Shown here one piece after another: positions 25,533 to 34,366 of a DNA stretch of 64,000 bases (position 1 is its first letter; each line of letters begins with the position of its first letter). Location: contig CAKOWY010000001.1 of assembly GCA_934129895.1 (NCBI GenBank), positions 496,001-560,000 on the forward strand, in the 5' to 3' direction. A program made the position numbers and the translations under genes. Below the pieces are notes generated by a model. That model was not told the DNA's origin. It did not search any database and saw only the letters and a program-made list of their open reading frames with translations. Origin of the DNA: an uncultured Clostridia bacterium (GTDB lineage: Bacteria > Bacillota > Clostridia > TANB77 > CAG-508).

Positions 25533-27896
25533 TTATTTTCTAAGTTCTGCCCCACATTTTTTAGATACAGCATCAATTATTTTGTCCATTAATCCATTAA
25601 TTTCTTCATCTGTTAATGTTTTTTTCATGTCTGAAAATGTTAAAGAATATGCTATTGATTTTTTATCAATTCCAACTCCAACACCAGTATAAACATCAAA
25701 TACTTCAATATTTGTAAGCAAGCTTCCACCTGCTGATTTAATTACTTTTTCAATATCTTTTGATACTGCTTTTTTATCAACAACAAGTGCTATATCTTTA
25801 TTAATGCTTGGGAATTTTGAAAATTCTTTATATTTCATCTTTCCTACTTTTTTTGTAAACAATTCATCTAAATTAATTTCAAGAACATATACATCATCTT
25901 TTGTTACACTTGGATGTATTTTTCCTATCATACCTATATTTGAACCATTTACATTTATCATTGCACTTTGACCTGGATGCATTTCTTTAGGCATCTCTTG
26001 TTTCATAAAGCTATATCTTCCAGCATATCCAAGATAATCAAGTACTTCTTCTGCAATTCCTTTTATTACATAAAAATCTACAGTTTTATTATTGTTTAAT
26101 CCTGTTGAATATTTTCCAGACATTAATACACATAATTTTGTATCTTCTCCATACACTTCGCCTTTTTTATAGAATCCTTTTCCAATCTCAAATATTGATA
26201 TATCTTTTTGTTCTCTTGCTTTGTTATATTCATATACTTTATATAATGATGGTATCATGCTATATCTTAATGTATTTCTATCTTCTGTTATTGGATCTAA
26301 TAATTTTAATGGTTCAAATTTATCTAATGTATATCCATTTACTTCTTTATCATTTATTAAAACATAAGTTAATGTTTCTTTTAATCCTAATGCTATCATT
26401 TTATTTCTGATTTCTCTTTGTGTTTTATCATAGCTTCCTTTTCTCATTGGAACAATTGGCAATTTTCCTTCTATATTGTCAACTCCATATATACGGCTTA
26501 CTTCTTCAATTAAGTCTTCTTTTATTGATATATCTAATCTTCTTGTTGGAACTGTTACTTTAATTGTTTCTCCATTTACTTTATAAGTAAATCCTAATTT
26601 TCTGAATACATTTAATATTTCTTCATTAGGTATAACTGTTCCTAATACATCATTTATATTTTTAAATGTTATTTCGATTTCTTTTTCTTTATTATTTGTT
26701 TTGTCATATTCTACAGTTCCTGTTACGACTGTTCCTCCAGCGTATTCTTCTAATAGTTTGCAAGCTCTTTCAATTGCCATTTTTGTTCTTTCTGGATCTA
26801 ATCCTTTTTCAAATCTGTTGCTTGCTTCACTTCTTACTATTTTCTTTGACGTTTTTCTTACTTTTACTGAATCAAAAATTGCTGATTCTATTATGATATT
26901 TTTCGTATCTGGTTCTACTTCTGTTTCAAGTCCTCCCATAACTCCTGCAAGACCAACACCATGTGTAGCATCTGCAATTACTATATCTTCACTTGTTAAT
27001 GTTCTTTCAACATTATCTAATGTTGTTAATTTTTCTCCATCTTCTGCCATTCTTACTACTAGTTTATTTCCTAATTTATCAGCATCATAGAAATGTAATG
27101 GTTGACCTAATTCTAACATTACATAATTACTAATATCTACAACATTGTTTATTGGTCTTATTCCAGATGCAATTAATCTATTTTTTATAAATATTGGACT
27201 TTCTTCTATTTTTACATTTTCTACTTTCTTTACTAATAATTTTGAACAATTTTCTGTTTTTACTTCTGTTTTAAATGTTTTGTTTATATCTTCTCCAAAT
27301 TCTTTATGTTTTAAATCAACATCTTTTACTTTTTTATCATAAATTGCTCCAACTTCATAAGCCATTCCTAAAATGCTTAATAAATCCCCTCTATTTGCTG
27401 TTAATTCAAAATCTATTACTCCATCATCCATTTGAAGATATTTTATTGGATCTTCACCAATTTCTGCATCTTCTCCTAATTCTGCTATTCCTTCTGAATC
27501 CTCTGGTTTTAAAAATTTATGTTCAAGTCCTAATTCTGCTATTGAACATAACATTCCATTTGATTCTTGACCTCTTATCATTCCTTTTTTTATTGTTTTA
27601 TCTGGCAATATTGCACCATCTAAAGCTACTATTACTTTTAATCCTGTTCTTGCATTTGGAGCACCACATACTATATCTAATACTTCTGTTCCAATATTTA
27701 CTTTGCATAAATGTAAATGGTCTGAGTCTGGATGTGGCTCACATTCTGTAATTTGTCCTATAACTAATTTTGTTGCATTTATTAAGTTACTTGCTGAATC
27801 ATATTCATTTCCAACTCTTGTCATATCTTCTGCTAATTTTTTTACATCTACATCTATATCTATATAGTCTTTTAAAAAGTTTGTACTTAGTTTCAT
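25533..27896 (-). CDS. pheT: Phenylalanyl-tRNA synthetase beta subunit
   Basis: Beta chain of the alpha2-beta2 enzyme, involved in tRNA binding and editing. The 787 residues start with MKLSTNFLKDYID, then an EMAP/tRNA-binding fold (LVIGQITECEPHPDSDHLHLC, split around P-D), the B3/B4 editing domain (ELTANRGDLLSILGMA, then GLAGVMGG), B5, the catalytic-like core, and the C-terminal ferredoxin-fold anticodon-binding domain ending near KKCGAELRK. It lies 20 bases downstream of pheS in the standard pheS-pheT order. The AGGAGG ribosome binding site is eight bases before the ATG. Confidence 0.96.
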   Translation of the reverse strand: MKLSTNFLKDYIDIDVDVKKLAEDMTRVGNEYDSASNLINATKLVIGQITECEPHPDSDHLHLCKVNIGTEVLDIVCGAPNARTGLKVIVALDGAILPDKTIKKGMIRGQESNGMLCSIAELGLEHKFLKPEDSEGIAELGEDAEIGEDPIKYLQMDDGVIDFELTANRGDLLSILGMAYEVGAIYDKKVKDVDLKHKEFGEDINKTFKTEVKTENCSKLLVKKVENVKIEESPIFIKNRLIASGIRPINNVVDISNYVMLELGQPLHFYDADKLGNKLVVRMAEDGEKLTTLDNVERTLTSEDIVIADATHGVGLAGVMGGLETEVEPDTKNIIIESAIFDSVKVRKTSKKIVRSEASNRFEKGLDPERTKMAIERACKLLEEYAGGTVVTGTVEYDKTNNKEKEIEITFKNINDVLGTVIPNEEILNVFRKLGFTYKVNGETIKVTVPTRRLDISIKEDLIEEVSRIYGVDNIEGKLPIVPMRKGSYDKTQREIRNKMIALGLKETLTYVLINDKEVNGYTLDKFEPLKLLDPITEDRNTLRYSMIPSLYKVYEYNKAREQKDISIFEIGKGFYKKGEVYGEDTKLCVLMSGKYSTGLNNNKTVDFYVIKGIAEEVLDYLGYAGRYSFMKQEMPKEMHPGQSAMINVNGSNIGMIGKIHPSVTKDDVYVLEINLDELFTKKVGKMKYKEFSKFPSINKDIALVVDKKAVSKDIEKVIKSAGGSLLTNIEVFDVYTGVGVGIDKKSIAYSLTFSDMKKTLTDEEINGLMDKIIDAVSKKCGAELRK

Positions 27897-27916
27897 TTTA
27901 TATCCTCCTTTACGAA

Positions 27917-28966
27917 TTACTCTTCGTCCTTTCTGTCAAATTGACTTAAGAATCTAATATCATTTGAATATAAATATCTCATATCTGGTATTCCATATTT
28001 AAACATTGCTAATCTTTCAAGTCCTGTTCCAAATGCAAATCCACCATATTCTTCTGGATCATATCCATTCATCTTTAATACATTTGGATGTACTATTCCT
28101 GCTCCTAAAACTTCAATCCATCCTGTTTGCTTACATAAGCTACATCCTTTTCCCCCACATTTGAAACAACTTACATCTACTTCATAAGATGGTTCTGTAA
28201 ATGGGAAATAACTTGGTCTAAATCTTAATTCACAATTTTTTCCTATTAATTTCTTTACAAATATTTCAAGTGTTCCTTTTAAGTCTGCAAGTGATACATG
28301 TCTTTCTTTTTTATCTATTACAAGTCCTTCTACTTGCCCAAATTGATGTGAATGTGTTGCATCATCTTCTCTACGATATGTTTTTCCAGCACAAATCATT
28401 CTTATTGGTGTTTTCTCTGTATTTGCTAGCATTGTTCTTGCTTGAACAGCTGATGTTTGTGTTCTTAATAAATATTCATTTGTTATATAAAAACTGTCTT
28501 GCATATCTCTTGCTGGATGTCCTTTTGGTAAATTTAATCTCTCAAAACAAAATTCATCTGTTTCTAATTCTGGTCCTGAAATTACATCATATCCCATTGA
28601 CACAAATAAATCTTCTATTTCTTCTATTACTCTATTTACTGGATGTTTACTTCCTCTTTGAATTTTTGTTGATGGTAATGTTATATCAATTGTTTCTTTT
28701 TCTATTTTTTCCTCTAACATTTTTGCTTTTATTTGTTCTTCTGCAATTGATAATTTTTCTTCTATTTCTTTTCTTGCTTCATTTACTAGTGCTCCTACTT
28801 TTGGTCTTTCTTCTGCTGTTAATGCTCCTAATCCTTTCAATAAATTTGATAATTCACTTTTCTTTCCTAAAAATTGTACTTTTAATTCTTGTAAATCTTG
28901 TGAATTTTTTATTTCTGATATTTTTTCTTCTGCTAATTTTTTTATTTCATCAATTTTGCTTTGCAT
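27917..28966 (-). CDS. pheS: Phenylalanyl-tRNA synthetase alpha subunit
   Basis: Catalytic subunit of class II PheRS. About 349 residues: an N-terminal coiled coil (residues 1-85), motif 1 near HPVNRVIEEIEDLF, motif 2 TYRREDDATHSHQFGQVEGL, and motif 3 GFAFGTGLERLAMFKYGI. The zinc-like cysteine segment CFKCGGKGCSLCKQTG occurs in many bacterial PheS proteins. A frame opens at 28990, but AAGGAGG fits ATG 28966. Expression is preceded by a T-box leader, so it should respond to uncharged tRNA-Phe; a tRNA-Phe gene lies in this window at 12.4 kb. Confidence 0.96.
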   Translation of the reverse strand: MQSKIDEIKKLAEEKISEIKNSQDLQELKVQFLGKKSELSNLLKGLGALTAEERPKVGALVNEARKEIEEKLSIAEEQIKAKMLEEKIEKETIDITLPSTKIQRGSKHPVNRVIEEIEDLFVSMGYDVISGPELETDEFCFERLNLPKGHPARDMQDSFYITNEYLLRTQTSAVQARTMLANTEKTPIRMICAGKTYRREDDATHSHQFGQVEGLVIDKKERHVSLADLKGTLEIFVKKLIGKNCELRFRPSYFPFTEPSYEVDVSCFKCGGKGCSLCKQTGWIEVLGAGIVHPNVLKMNGYDPEEYGGFAFGTGLERLAMFKYGIPDMRYLYSNDIRFLSQFDRKDEE

Positions 28967-28989
28967 TTTTATTTCCTCCTTTTTATACA

Positions 28990-29285
28990 AAACGTAAACA
29001 GAGCCAATCTTCCTATTTTTTAGGACGATTGGCTCTTTCGTGGTACCACCTAATTTTATTAATAGCTTGCCTATATATAATATTTTCTCTATAAGCTAGC
29101 TTAATTAACCTCTTTATAGTTTTAACGGTTCTACCGCTTCTTTCTACTTGTTTTTAACTTTAAAAAGAAGACCTCAAAAGTGAAATTTCAATATATTTAA
29201 TATAAATGGCTCTCATCTTTACCATTCTCTCTGTGATATTTTTTAATATATCTACTTTGCTTTTTCTATGGTTTTATTTCTAATC
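28990..29285 (-). promoter_or_regulatory. T-box riboswitch leader of pheS-pheT
   Basis: The minus-strand leader carries the T-box core AGGTGGTACCACG (29051-29039), followed by a terminator stem (AGAGCCAATCGTCCTA against its near-complement, 29036-29000) and a short T-rich run. The T-box bases can pair with the 5' side of the terminator as an antiterminator. An upstream AGAGA element and a long Stem I region (about 29160-29270) are present, with a possible TTC specifier in the GAAATTTCAC segment; I could not confirm the specifier loop. Phe specificity is inferred mainly from the regulated genes. Confidence 0.93.
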
Positions 29286-29292
29286 TTTGCAT

Positions 29293-29321
29293 ATTATATC
29301 ATTATTTTTTGAAAATGTAAA
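29293..29321 (-). promoter_or_regulatory. Promoter of the pheST T-box transcript
   Basis: On the minus strand TTTACA (29321-29316) and TATAAT (29298-29293) have a 17-base spacer, directly upstream of the T-box. Confidence 0.85.
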
Positions 29322-29324
29322 CTA

Positions 29325-29357
29325 AAAAAGTGATTTTATTTTATAAAATCACTTTTT
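29325..29357 (-). terminator. Terminator of the YdjI-YdjG-YdjH-like operon
   Basis: A perfect 15-bp inverted repeat (AAAAAGTGATTTTAT and complement, three-base loop) lies five bases after the TPM-protein stop and next to the pheST promoter. Confidence 0.9.
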
Positions 29358-29362
29358 ACATG

Positions 29363-30205
29363 TTAGAAACTTCTTCCTCCACCACCATGTGTTGTTCCAC
29401 TACTTCCAGAATGTGTTGAACTTCCACCACTATAAGAATCATTTTCAACTCTTCTTGTTTGTGAAACATGTTTATCAACAAATTGATCCATTTGATCTGT
29501 TAGTTTTAATGGTTTTGAAATATATGTACTAGCTTCTTTATTTTTTTGTGGTTTTTTATGTGAAACCAAGCCTATGATTAAAAATATTATCATAGTAACA
29601 ACTCCACCAATTGATGAACTAATCAATATCTTAGATATTGATAATATATTATCTCCTCCATTTCTTCCTTTTTTAGCAAAATATGTTGCATATTTTATAA
29701 ATTGTTCTACACATCCAGAATAATCCTTTTTAGAAATTTTATCATATGTATAATCTAAAATAGCATCAATTCTTTTATCATTATATATCTCAATTGCATC
29801 TCCTGTTGTTGAAATCCACATTTTTCTATTACTCATATCAATTAAGAATAATACTCCACTTTTATTTGCTCCAATTCCAAATTTATTATAATCATAAAAA
29901 TCATCTGCGTAGTCCATTGAACTACTTTTTGGATTTTCATCTATTGTAACAATAACCATATCCATATTATAACTTGATATAAATTTTTTAATTTTTTCAT
30001 AAATTTTTTGTTCTTTTTCTTCTGGTATCAATTTTGCATAATCATATATTTTTAAAGTATTGTCTACATTTGGTGTTGTTCTTTTTGCATTAGAACTCCC
30101 AACTCCATTTAAATCAGTATATGCGTACACACTGTAGAAATTACTAAATATAATAGCACTAATAAAGAATATGCAAAAACTTAAAATTCTAATTTTCTTT
30201 TTCAT
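29363..30205 (-). CDS. TPM-domain membrane protein (YdjH-like)
   Basis: Secreted/anchored protein with a TPM (YgcG) domain. A signal peptide (about residues 1-28) is followed by the TPM domain, with IYDYAKLIPEEKEQKIYEKIKKF (split across residues 50-75), MDMVIVTIDENP and LIDMSNRKMWISTTG. A second transmembrane helix is near residue 200 (GGVVTMIIFLIIGLVSH). The C-terminus is a Ser/Gly/His-rich tail ending GGGGRSF, as in many TPM proteins. It is the last gene of a three-gene operon that matches Bacillus subtilis ydjG-ydjH-ydjI partners, which support PspA-dependent membrane protection. A pspA gene is not present here. Confidence 0.82.
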   Translation of the reverse strand: MKKKIRILSFCIFFISAIIFSNFYSVYAYTDLNGVGSSNAKRTTPNVDNTLKIYDYAKLIPEEKEQKIYEKIKKFISSYNMDMVIVTIDENPKSSSMDYADDFYDYNKFGIGANKSGVLFLIDMSNRKMWISTTGDAIEIYNDKRIDAILDYTYDKISKKDYSGCVEQFIKYATYFAKKGRNGGDNILSISKILISSSIGGVVTMIIFLIIGLVSHKKPQKNKEASTYISKPLKLTDQMDQFVDKHVSQTRRVENDSYSGGSSTHSGSSGTTHGGGGRSF

Positions 30206-31240
30206 TTACATCATTCCCCTTATTAAATTAAATATAAGAAATATAATAAATCCTATTCCCCAAAAAAATATACATTTTTTTATAACTTTTCCTTTGTCAA
30301 TTGGTACACTACCTACCACTTTTTTTGTTTGTCCATTCATTGCAAATGTATACATTTTTTCATTAAATTTTATATTTAACATCCATACTGGCAATAATGC
30401 ATATTCAACTTCTCCATTACTAATATTAATATTAGAATTATCAATTGTTACTGAATCATATCCTTTTATTGTAGATTTTAATTCATTCACTATTGTATTT
30501 TCCATTCTTTGTTTAGCTCTATCATATACTTCATCTTTATTTAAATCATATTTTTCAGCAAAAAATCCAGATAAATATGACCTATTAAATGGTTTAAATT
30601 CCTGATAATTATATGGTTCTATAGAATCCATTATTTCATCTTCAAATTTAGTTGATCCATCTACTGGTAAATCTTGAATCTCTAGTTCACCACTTCTCAT
30701 ACAACGAAATTTGGAAGTTTCTGTATAATCATAATCTCCTGAACTCCAGCATCTTGTTTTAGTTGTTCTCGCTTGTATATTTCCTGTCATACGACTATCA
30801 TATAACCAAAATGGAATATATACTCCAGTTATTTTTTCTATATTATTTTCATTATGAAATTCTGATGGAGCAAACCATCTTTTCTTCACATTTTTCTTAA
30901 ATTCTTCTATTGCTTCTTCTTTTGTTGTTTTAAATGGAATTAATTTATCTGGCTTAAATTCACCCTGAAGTCTGTTTTTCATAATCGTAGTATTTCCACA
31001 ATATACACAATGTGTTGCAACTGTATTAGCATCTGTAACAACTTTTGCCCCACAGTTAGGACATGTATATTCATCAATTTCAATACCTATATTTTCATTT
31101 ACTTCTTTTTCTTGTTGTTTCTCAAATTCGCTTATATCATACGAACTACCACAATATTCACAATCCCATTTTTGTGTTGTTGGATTAAATTTTACGTTTG
31201 CACCACAACTAGGACATTTATTGTCTGCTGTAACTTTCAT
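30206..31240 (-). CDS. Zinc-ribbon membrane protein (YdjG-like)
   Basis: 344-residue protein with two N-terminal zinc ribbons (CPSCGANVKF...CEYCG at about 8-35 and CPNCGAKV...CVYCGN at about 60-82) and a central beta-rich domain. A C-terminal transmembrane helix (CIFFWGIGFIIFLIFNLI) completes it. This arrangement matches YdjG of B. subtilis and many proteins loosely annotated as TFIIB-type zinc-ribbon or PriA-like; it is not a helicase. It is adjacent to the TPM gene (zero-base gap) and 13 bases from the SPFH gene, so the three form one operon. A role in envelope stress is inferred from the YdjGHI system. Confidence 0.82.
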   Translation of the reverse strand: MKVTADNKCPSCGANVKFNPTTQKWDCEYCGSSYDISEFEKQQEKEVNENIGIEIDEYTCPNCGAKVVTDANTVATHCVYCGNTTIMKNRLQGEFKPDKLIPFKTTKEEAIEEFKKNVKKRWFAPSEFHNENNIEKITGVYIPFWLYDSRMTGNIQARTTKTRCWSSGDYDYTETSKFRCMRSGELEIQDLPVDGSTKFEDEIMDSIEPYNYQEFKPFNRSYLSGFFAEKYDLNKDEVYDRAKQRMENTIVNELKSTIKGYDSVTIDNSNINISNGEVEYALLPVWMLNIKFNEKMYTFAMNGQTKKVVGSVPIDKGKVIKKCIFFWGIGFIIFLIFNLIRGMM

Positions 31241-31253
31241 TAATTTTTCTCCT

Positions 31254-32426
31254 TTAGTTTAATTTAGATCCACAATTTGGACAGAATTTTGCTCCACTTT
31301 CCACTTTTTGACCACAATTTGAGCAAAATGATTTTTCTGGCTTCTTTTGACCACAATCTGGACAGAAGTTTCCTTTTACTTGTTTATTACATTTTGGGCA
31401 TTCCCATGTATCTAAAGATTGATTATTATTTACTGATGAATTATTTGTATTTTGCCAAGGAGCACTAGTAGCACCTCCCATTACACCACCTGATGCCATA
31501 TTAGCCATTCCAACTCCCATAAATCCGGTTGCTGCACCATTTGCATTATTAGCTGCATCTTTCATTGATTGTGCATAAGCTCCAACCATTGTTCCTTGTT
31601 GCATATATGCATTTGAACTTAATTCATAATTATTGATTTTTTCTTGTGATGCATCATCTAATGTTACTGATTCTATATTAAAGCCTTCAATTGATATTCC
31701 TCTTCCTTTAATTCTATTATCAAAATTATCTTGAGCCATTATTTCTTTTATTTTGGCTTTTTGACTTGGTAATGAACGTACAGGAATTTTATTTATACAT
31801 CCTAATTCATTTAATACTTTTTCAAAAGAATCCATTACTTCACTTCTCATTTGTTCTAATAATTGCTCTTTTTTATACACTTCACTCATTCCTGCTATTT
31901 CTCTCATAAATGTAGCTGGATCTGTTAGTTTAAATGTATAACTTCCAAAACATTTTATATTAACTGATAATGGTAATAGTTCTCCTGTCATTTGATTTGG
32001 TATTGCATGTGACCAATCATCATACATAACTGGTGTAGGTGTTCCAAATTTATTATCTATAATTTCTTTTATGTTAAAGAAGAATACTGCTTGTTGCTTA
32101 CTTGAAGCTCCATTATATGTAAATCTTTCCCACATTTCTTTAAACATTCCTTTAAATTCACCCTCAAACATTGATGGTGTAGATGATGTATCAAATTTAT
32201 AATATCCTTCTTCTGCAGTTGCATCAATTACTTTTCCATTATCATATATAATTGCACATTGACCTTGTCCAACTATTATTGTGCTTCCATTTGATATAAC
32301 TCCATTTTTTGTTGTTTTTTTCATCATTAATATGTCATTTCCCATTTCTTCACATCTAATTGCTTCTTTCCATTGATCATGTAAAGTACTTCCTATTGCA
32401 CTTACTGCTGCTTTTATTAATCCCAT
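31254..32426 (-). CDS. SPFH-domain protein with C-terminal zinc ribbons (YdjI-like)
   Basis: 390-residue cytoplasmic protein of the SPFH/virion-core family. The SPFH-like region spans roughly residues 20-290 (VGQGQCAIIYDNGKVIDAT; YTFKLTDPATFMREIAG; GRGISIEGFNIESVTLDDAS). A Gly/Ala/Met-rich linker with membrane-affine character follows (GAATGFMGVGMANMASGG). Three closely packed zinc ribbons end the protein (CPKCNKQVKGNFCPDCGQ, FCSNCGQK, FCPNCGSKLN). In B. subtilis the homologue YdjI helps recruit PspA to damaged membrane. It is the first gene of the operon here. No PspA is present in the window. Confidence 0.85.
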   Translation of the reverse strand: MGLIKAAVSAIGSTLHDQWKEAIRCEEMGNDILMMKKTTKNGVISNGSTIIVGQGQCAIIYDNGKVIDATAEEGYYKFDTSSTPSMFEGEFKGMFKEMWERFTYNGASSKQQAVFFFNIKEIIDNKFGTPTPVMYDDWSHAIPNQMTGELLPLSVNIKCFGSYTFKLTDPATFMREIAGMSEVYKKEQLLEQMRSEVMDSFEKVLNELGCINKIPVRSLPSQKAKIKEIMAQDNFDNRIKGRGISIEGFNIESVTLDDASQEKINNYELSSNAYMQQGTMVGAYAQSMKDAANNANGAATGFMGVGMANMASGGVMGGATSAPWQNTNNSSVNNNQSLDTWECPKCNKQVKGNFCPDCGQKKPEKSFCSNCGQKVESGAKFCPNCGSKLN

Positions 32427-32548
32427 TTTTTATTCCTCCTAATTTTATATTTATATATCTTAATTTTATCATTTATTTTATCTTTTTTCAATGTGTAACT
32501 TCAATTTATCTCATCTTTAAATTTTTTTGATTTTTTTTGTTTTTTCTA

Positions 32549-32577
32549 TTGACAAATATCTATAATTGTCTTATAAT
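32549..32577 (+). promoter_or_regulatory. Consensus promoter of tRNA-Leu
   Basis: TTGACA and TATAAT with a 17-base spacer lie 38 bases before tRNA-Leu. Confidence 0.92.
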
Positions 32578-32614
32578 AATCATTGTCGTAAGACATAAGC
32601 CAGTTTATAGTTAT

Positions 32615-32702
32615 GCAGATGTGGCGGAACTGGCAGACGCACAGGACTTAAAATCCTGCGGTTGAATAAACCGTGCCGGTTCGATTCCGGCCATCTGCAC
32701 CA
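32615..32702 (+). tRNA. tRNA-Leu (anticodon TAA)
   Basis: 88-nt class II tRNA with encoded CCA. The acceptor stem is GCAGATG/CATCTGC, the anticodon loop is CTTAAAA with TAA, the long variable arm is TGCGGTTGAATAAACCGT, and the T-arm is GGTTCGATTCC. The decayed mobile region begins directly downstream, so the 3' end may have served as an integration site. I did not find a second copy of the tRNA 3' end in the window. Confidence 0.97.
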
Positions 32703-32742
32703 ATGACGTATCTGTTCGAACTAAATTGAACAGATGATACAA

Positions 32743-32773
32743 ATATCATTCTGAAAAGGATGGTATTTTTTAT
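32743..32773 (+). terminator. Terminator of tRNA-Leu
   Basis: The stem ATATCAT/ATGGTAT (with a G-T pair) followed by TTTTTTATTTT lies 40 bases after the tRNA. A second hairpin (ATCTGTTC/GAACAGAT) lies between them. Confidence 0.7.
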
Positions 32774-32791
32774 TTTCAGAAAGTAACTGCC

Positions 32792-32873
32792 TCGAAGAGC
32801 CCCATGTTATGATAGTATGTCATAACATATAGGGGGTTAGGACTTATGACAAGGTCAAAGTCCTATGCTTCGA
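32792..32873 (+). other. Putative three-way-junction RNA or palindromic DNA element
   Basis: Three nested stems can be drawn: an outer TCGAAG/CTTCGA (32792-32797 with 32868-32873), a long arm CCCC+ATGTTATGA with TCATAACAT+GGGG (32800-32835), and an arm TAGGACTT/AAGTCCTA (32838-32865). An AAGGAGGTG site follows at 32883-32891 with only TTG GAG TAA behind it, then degenerate coding sequence. It looks like a structured leader or a transposon/plasmid end such as oriT. I do not recognise the family. Confidence 0.5.
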
Positions 32874-33093
32874 AGAAATTTCAAGGAGGTGTTTTCATTG
32901 GAGTAAGAATATAGAATAAAAATGATTGATGTGTATAATGAACAAGTTAAGGAATTAGCTAAAATTGTACCAACATTTAAAATAGCAAATGCTACTATAA
33001 AAATGGCTTATTTGACAGCAATGATAATGAGACTGCAAATAATATTGCTAGAAAAGTAACTATTCCAGATGAAAACAAGACAATTAAGAATAA

Positions 33094-33270
33094 AAAAAAA
33101 TACAAGAAATAGCAGATAATAGAGTACAACAGATTATTAGTGAATTAAAAGCAAAAAATAATTTGACAGAAGATATGAAAAATACAGATATGCTTTATTG
33201 GGTTGGTACAATGAACTTTATTAAGGCACAAGCTGAGGAAATTATATATAAAGAATTAATTTATACTTAA
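33094..33270 (+). pseudogene. TnpV-like transposon protein remnant (C-terminal part)
   Basis: The frame from 33094 reads IQEIADNRVQQIISELK, then LTEDMKNTDMLYWVGTMNFI and KAQAEEIIYKELIYT before TAA. The pattern WVGxMN...AEEI...ELIYT is the C-terminal signature of TnpV, a small protein carried by clostridial mobile elements. An in-frame stop lies at 33091 and the N-terminal half is missing. The preceding 160 bases (about 32930-33093) contain two short open frames in different phases, so they look like decayed coding DNA that I cannot identify. Confidence 0.65.
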
Positions 33271-33318
33271 AAAAATCGTATTTTGTTTTATAATTCTATT
33301 GCTTAAAATTATGTCAAG

Positions 33319-33347
33319 TTGACTTTTAATAGAAAATTTTGTATAAT
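33319..33347 (+). promoter_or_regulatory. Promoter with long leader before the 33.6-kb orphan gene
   Basis: TTGACT and TATAAT with a 17-base spacer. The transcript would have a leader of about 200 bases containing a CTAGTG/CACTAG hairpin (33396-33411) and an extra GGAGG at 33483 with no start codon close by. Confidence 0.75.
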
Positions 33348-33552
33348 AAATATCTACAAGCAGTAAGCTTTTTAACATATCTTCACTTATGCAGTCTAGT
33401 GTAATCACTAGTTTAATACAGATGTATTTGTAAAATGTTTTAAAGTGTAAAAACAAAGAAGTACATTGATAATTTAAGATAAGGAGGAAAGAAGGCTCAA
33501 AAGTAGAAACGCATTTAACATTAATTTAATCTTTTATAAGGAGGCTAATTTT

Positions 33553-33912
33553 ATGCAAGAAGTTAATAAAGAGTTATGGACAAAAGCATCTATGGTTGCA
33601 AGTGGAATTAATAAACTTATTTGGGCACATAAGTGCTTCTACATTTATCCTCATATTGATGAGGATTTAAAGGAGTACAATGTTTATCTTAATAAGTATG
33701 GCAAATTTTCAGTAAGAATGGATGACGGCTCAGAGTTTTTTTTGATACAACCTTGTCCTCACTTAATTTATCAATTATATGAAGCAAAGGTTAAAGCTGA
33801 CAATGGAAATACAACTGACGAGAATACTGCAATTAATGCAAAAGCCTATGAGAAATTTAAGAGTTTCTTTGAGTTTATGATAAGCTATTGTAGCATTAAC
33901 CTTGTAGGATAA
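33553..33912 (+). CDS. Orphan 119-residue protein
   Basis: I do not recognise this protein. It is soluble, with aromatic and charged residues spread through it (KLIWAHKCFYIYPHID, YNVYLNKYGKFSVRMDDG, FFLIQPCPHLIYQLYEA) and a probably helical C-terminus. No transmembrane or signal segment is present. The ribosome binding site is AAGGAGG, nine bases before the ATG. Base composition is slightly richer in G+C than the remnants around it, and it has its own promoter and terminator. It lies within the decayed mobile region, upstream of the first copy of the 77-nt RNA repeat. Cargo of a mobile element is a reasonable guess. Confidence 0.65.
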   Translation: MQEVNKELWTKASMVASGINKLIWAHKCFYIYPHIDEDLKEYNVYLNKYGKFSVRMDDGSEFFLIQPCPHLIYQLYEAKVKADNGNTTDENTAINAKAYEKFKSFFEFMISYCSINLVG

Positions 33913-33941
33913 TAATTTCATAATTTGTTTCTTTGTGGAAT

Positions 33942-33970
33942 AGGTAGGGAATTTTTCTCTACCTGTTCTT
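33942..33970 (+). terminator. Terminator of the 33.6-kb orphan gene
   Basis: The hairpin AGGTAG/CTACCT with pairing GAA/TTC inside is followed by GTTCTTATTTT. Confidence 0.7.
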
Positions 33971-34063
33971 ATTTTGAAAAATACCTTTAGAAAAATTATT
34001 TAAAAAATTTTAATGTAAAATTGATTGAAAAATACTTGATTTTTTTATAATATTTTGATATGT

Positions 34064-34176
34064 AAATTGATTGATTTTTATATCAATCGTCAAGAGAGCC
34101 AAAAAAGTTGTAGATAACTACTTCGATGGCACCAAAATATCAGGTTAGAAAACAAATTTCTAACCTGTATTTTTTT
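34064..34176 (+). ncRNA. Duplicated structured RNA, copy A, with terminator
   Basis: Copy A (34064-34140) matches copy B at 36824-36900 over 77 aligned positions without gaps, about 62 of them identical. Both contain a 5' hairpin GATTGAT...ATCAATC, the invariant AGCCAAAAAAGT, a small second stem and the end CAAAATAT. Copy A runs straight into a perfect terminator (CAGGTTAGAAA/TTTCTAACCTG plus seven T). A promoter-like TTGATT-17-TATGTA precedes it (34036-34064). A small RNA or a terminator-coupled leader is possible. I do not recognise the family. Confidence 0.6.
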
Positions 34177-34366
34177 GCGTAATTTCGGCAAAAGTGCCAA
34201 TTTTATAGGTGCTTTGAAATAGTTCTGAAAAGTTTCAAAAAATACCCAATAATTCATATAAAATGTTGGGATTACATGTCGAGAAAATTTTAATCTTTGA
34301 TAGTTCTATCAATTATATCATTTATTTATTATTCTTCCTATTCTGATTATCAGAAAGGATGTAGAA

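Noticed and set aside
28270..29094. 274-codon plus-strand frame rich in Leu and Phe
   Set aside because: It is the antisense of pheS and runs into the T-box. The leucine-rich composition comes from reading the complement of Lys/Glu-rich coding DNA.
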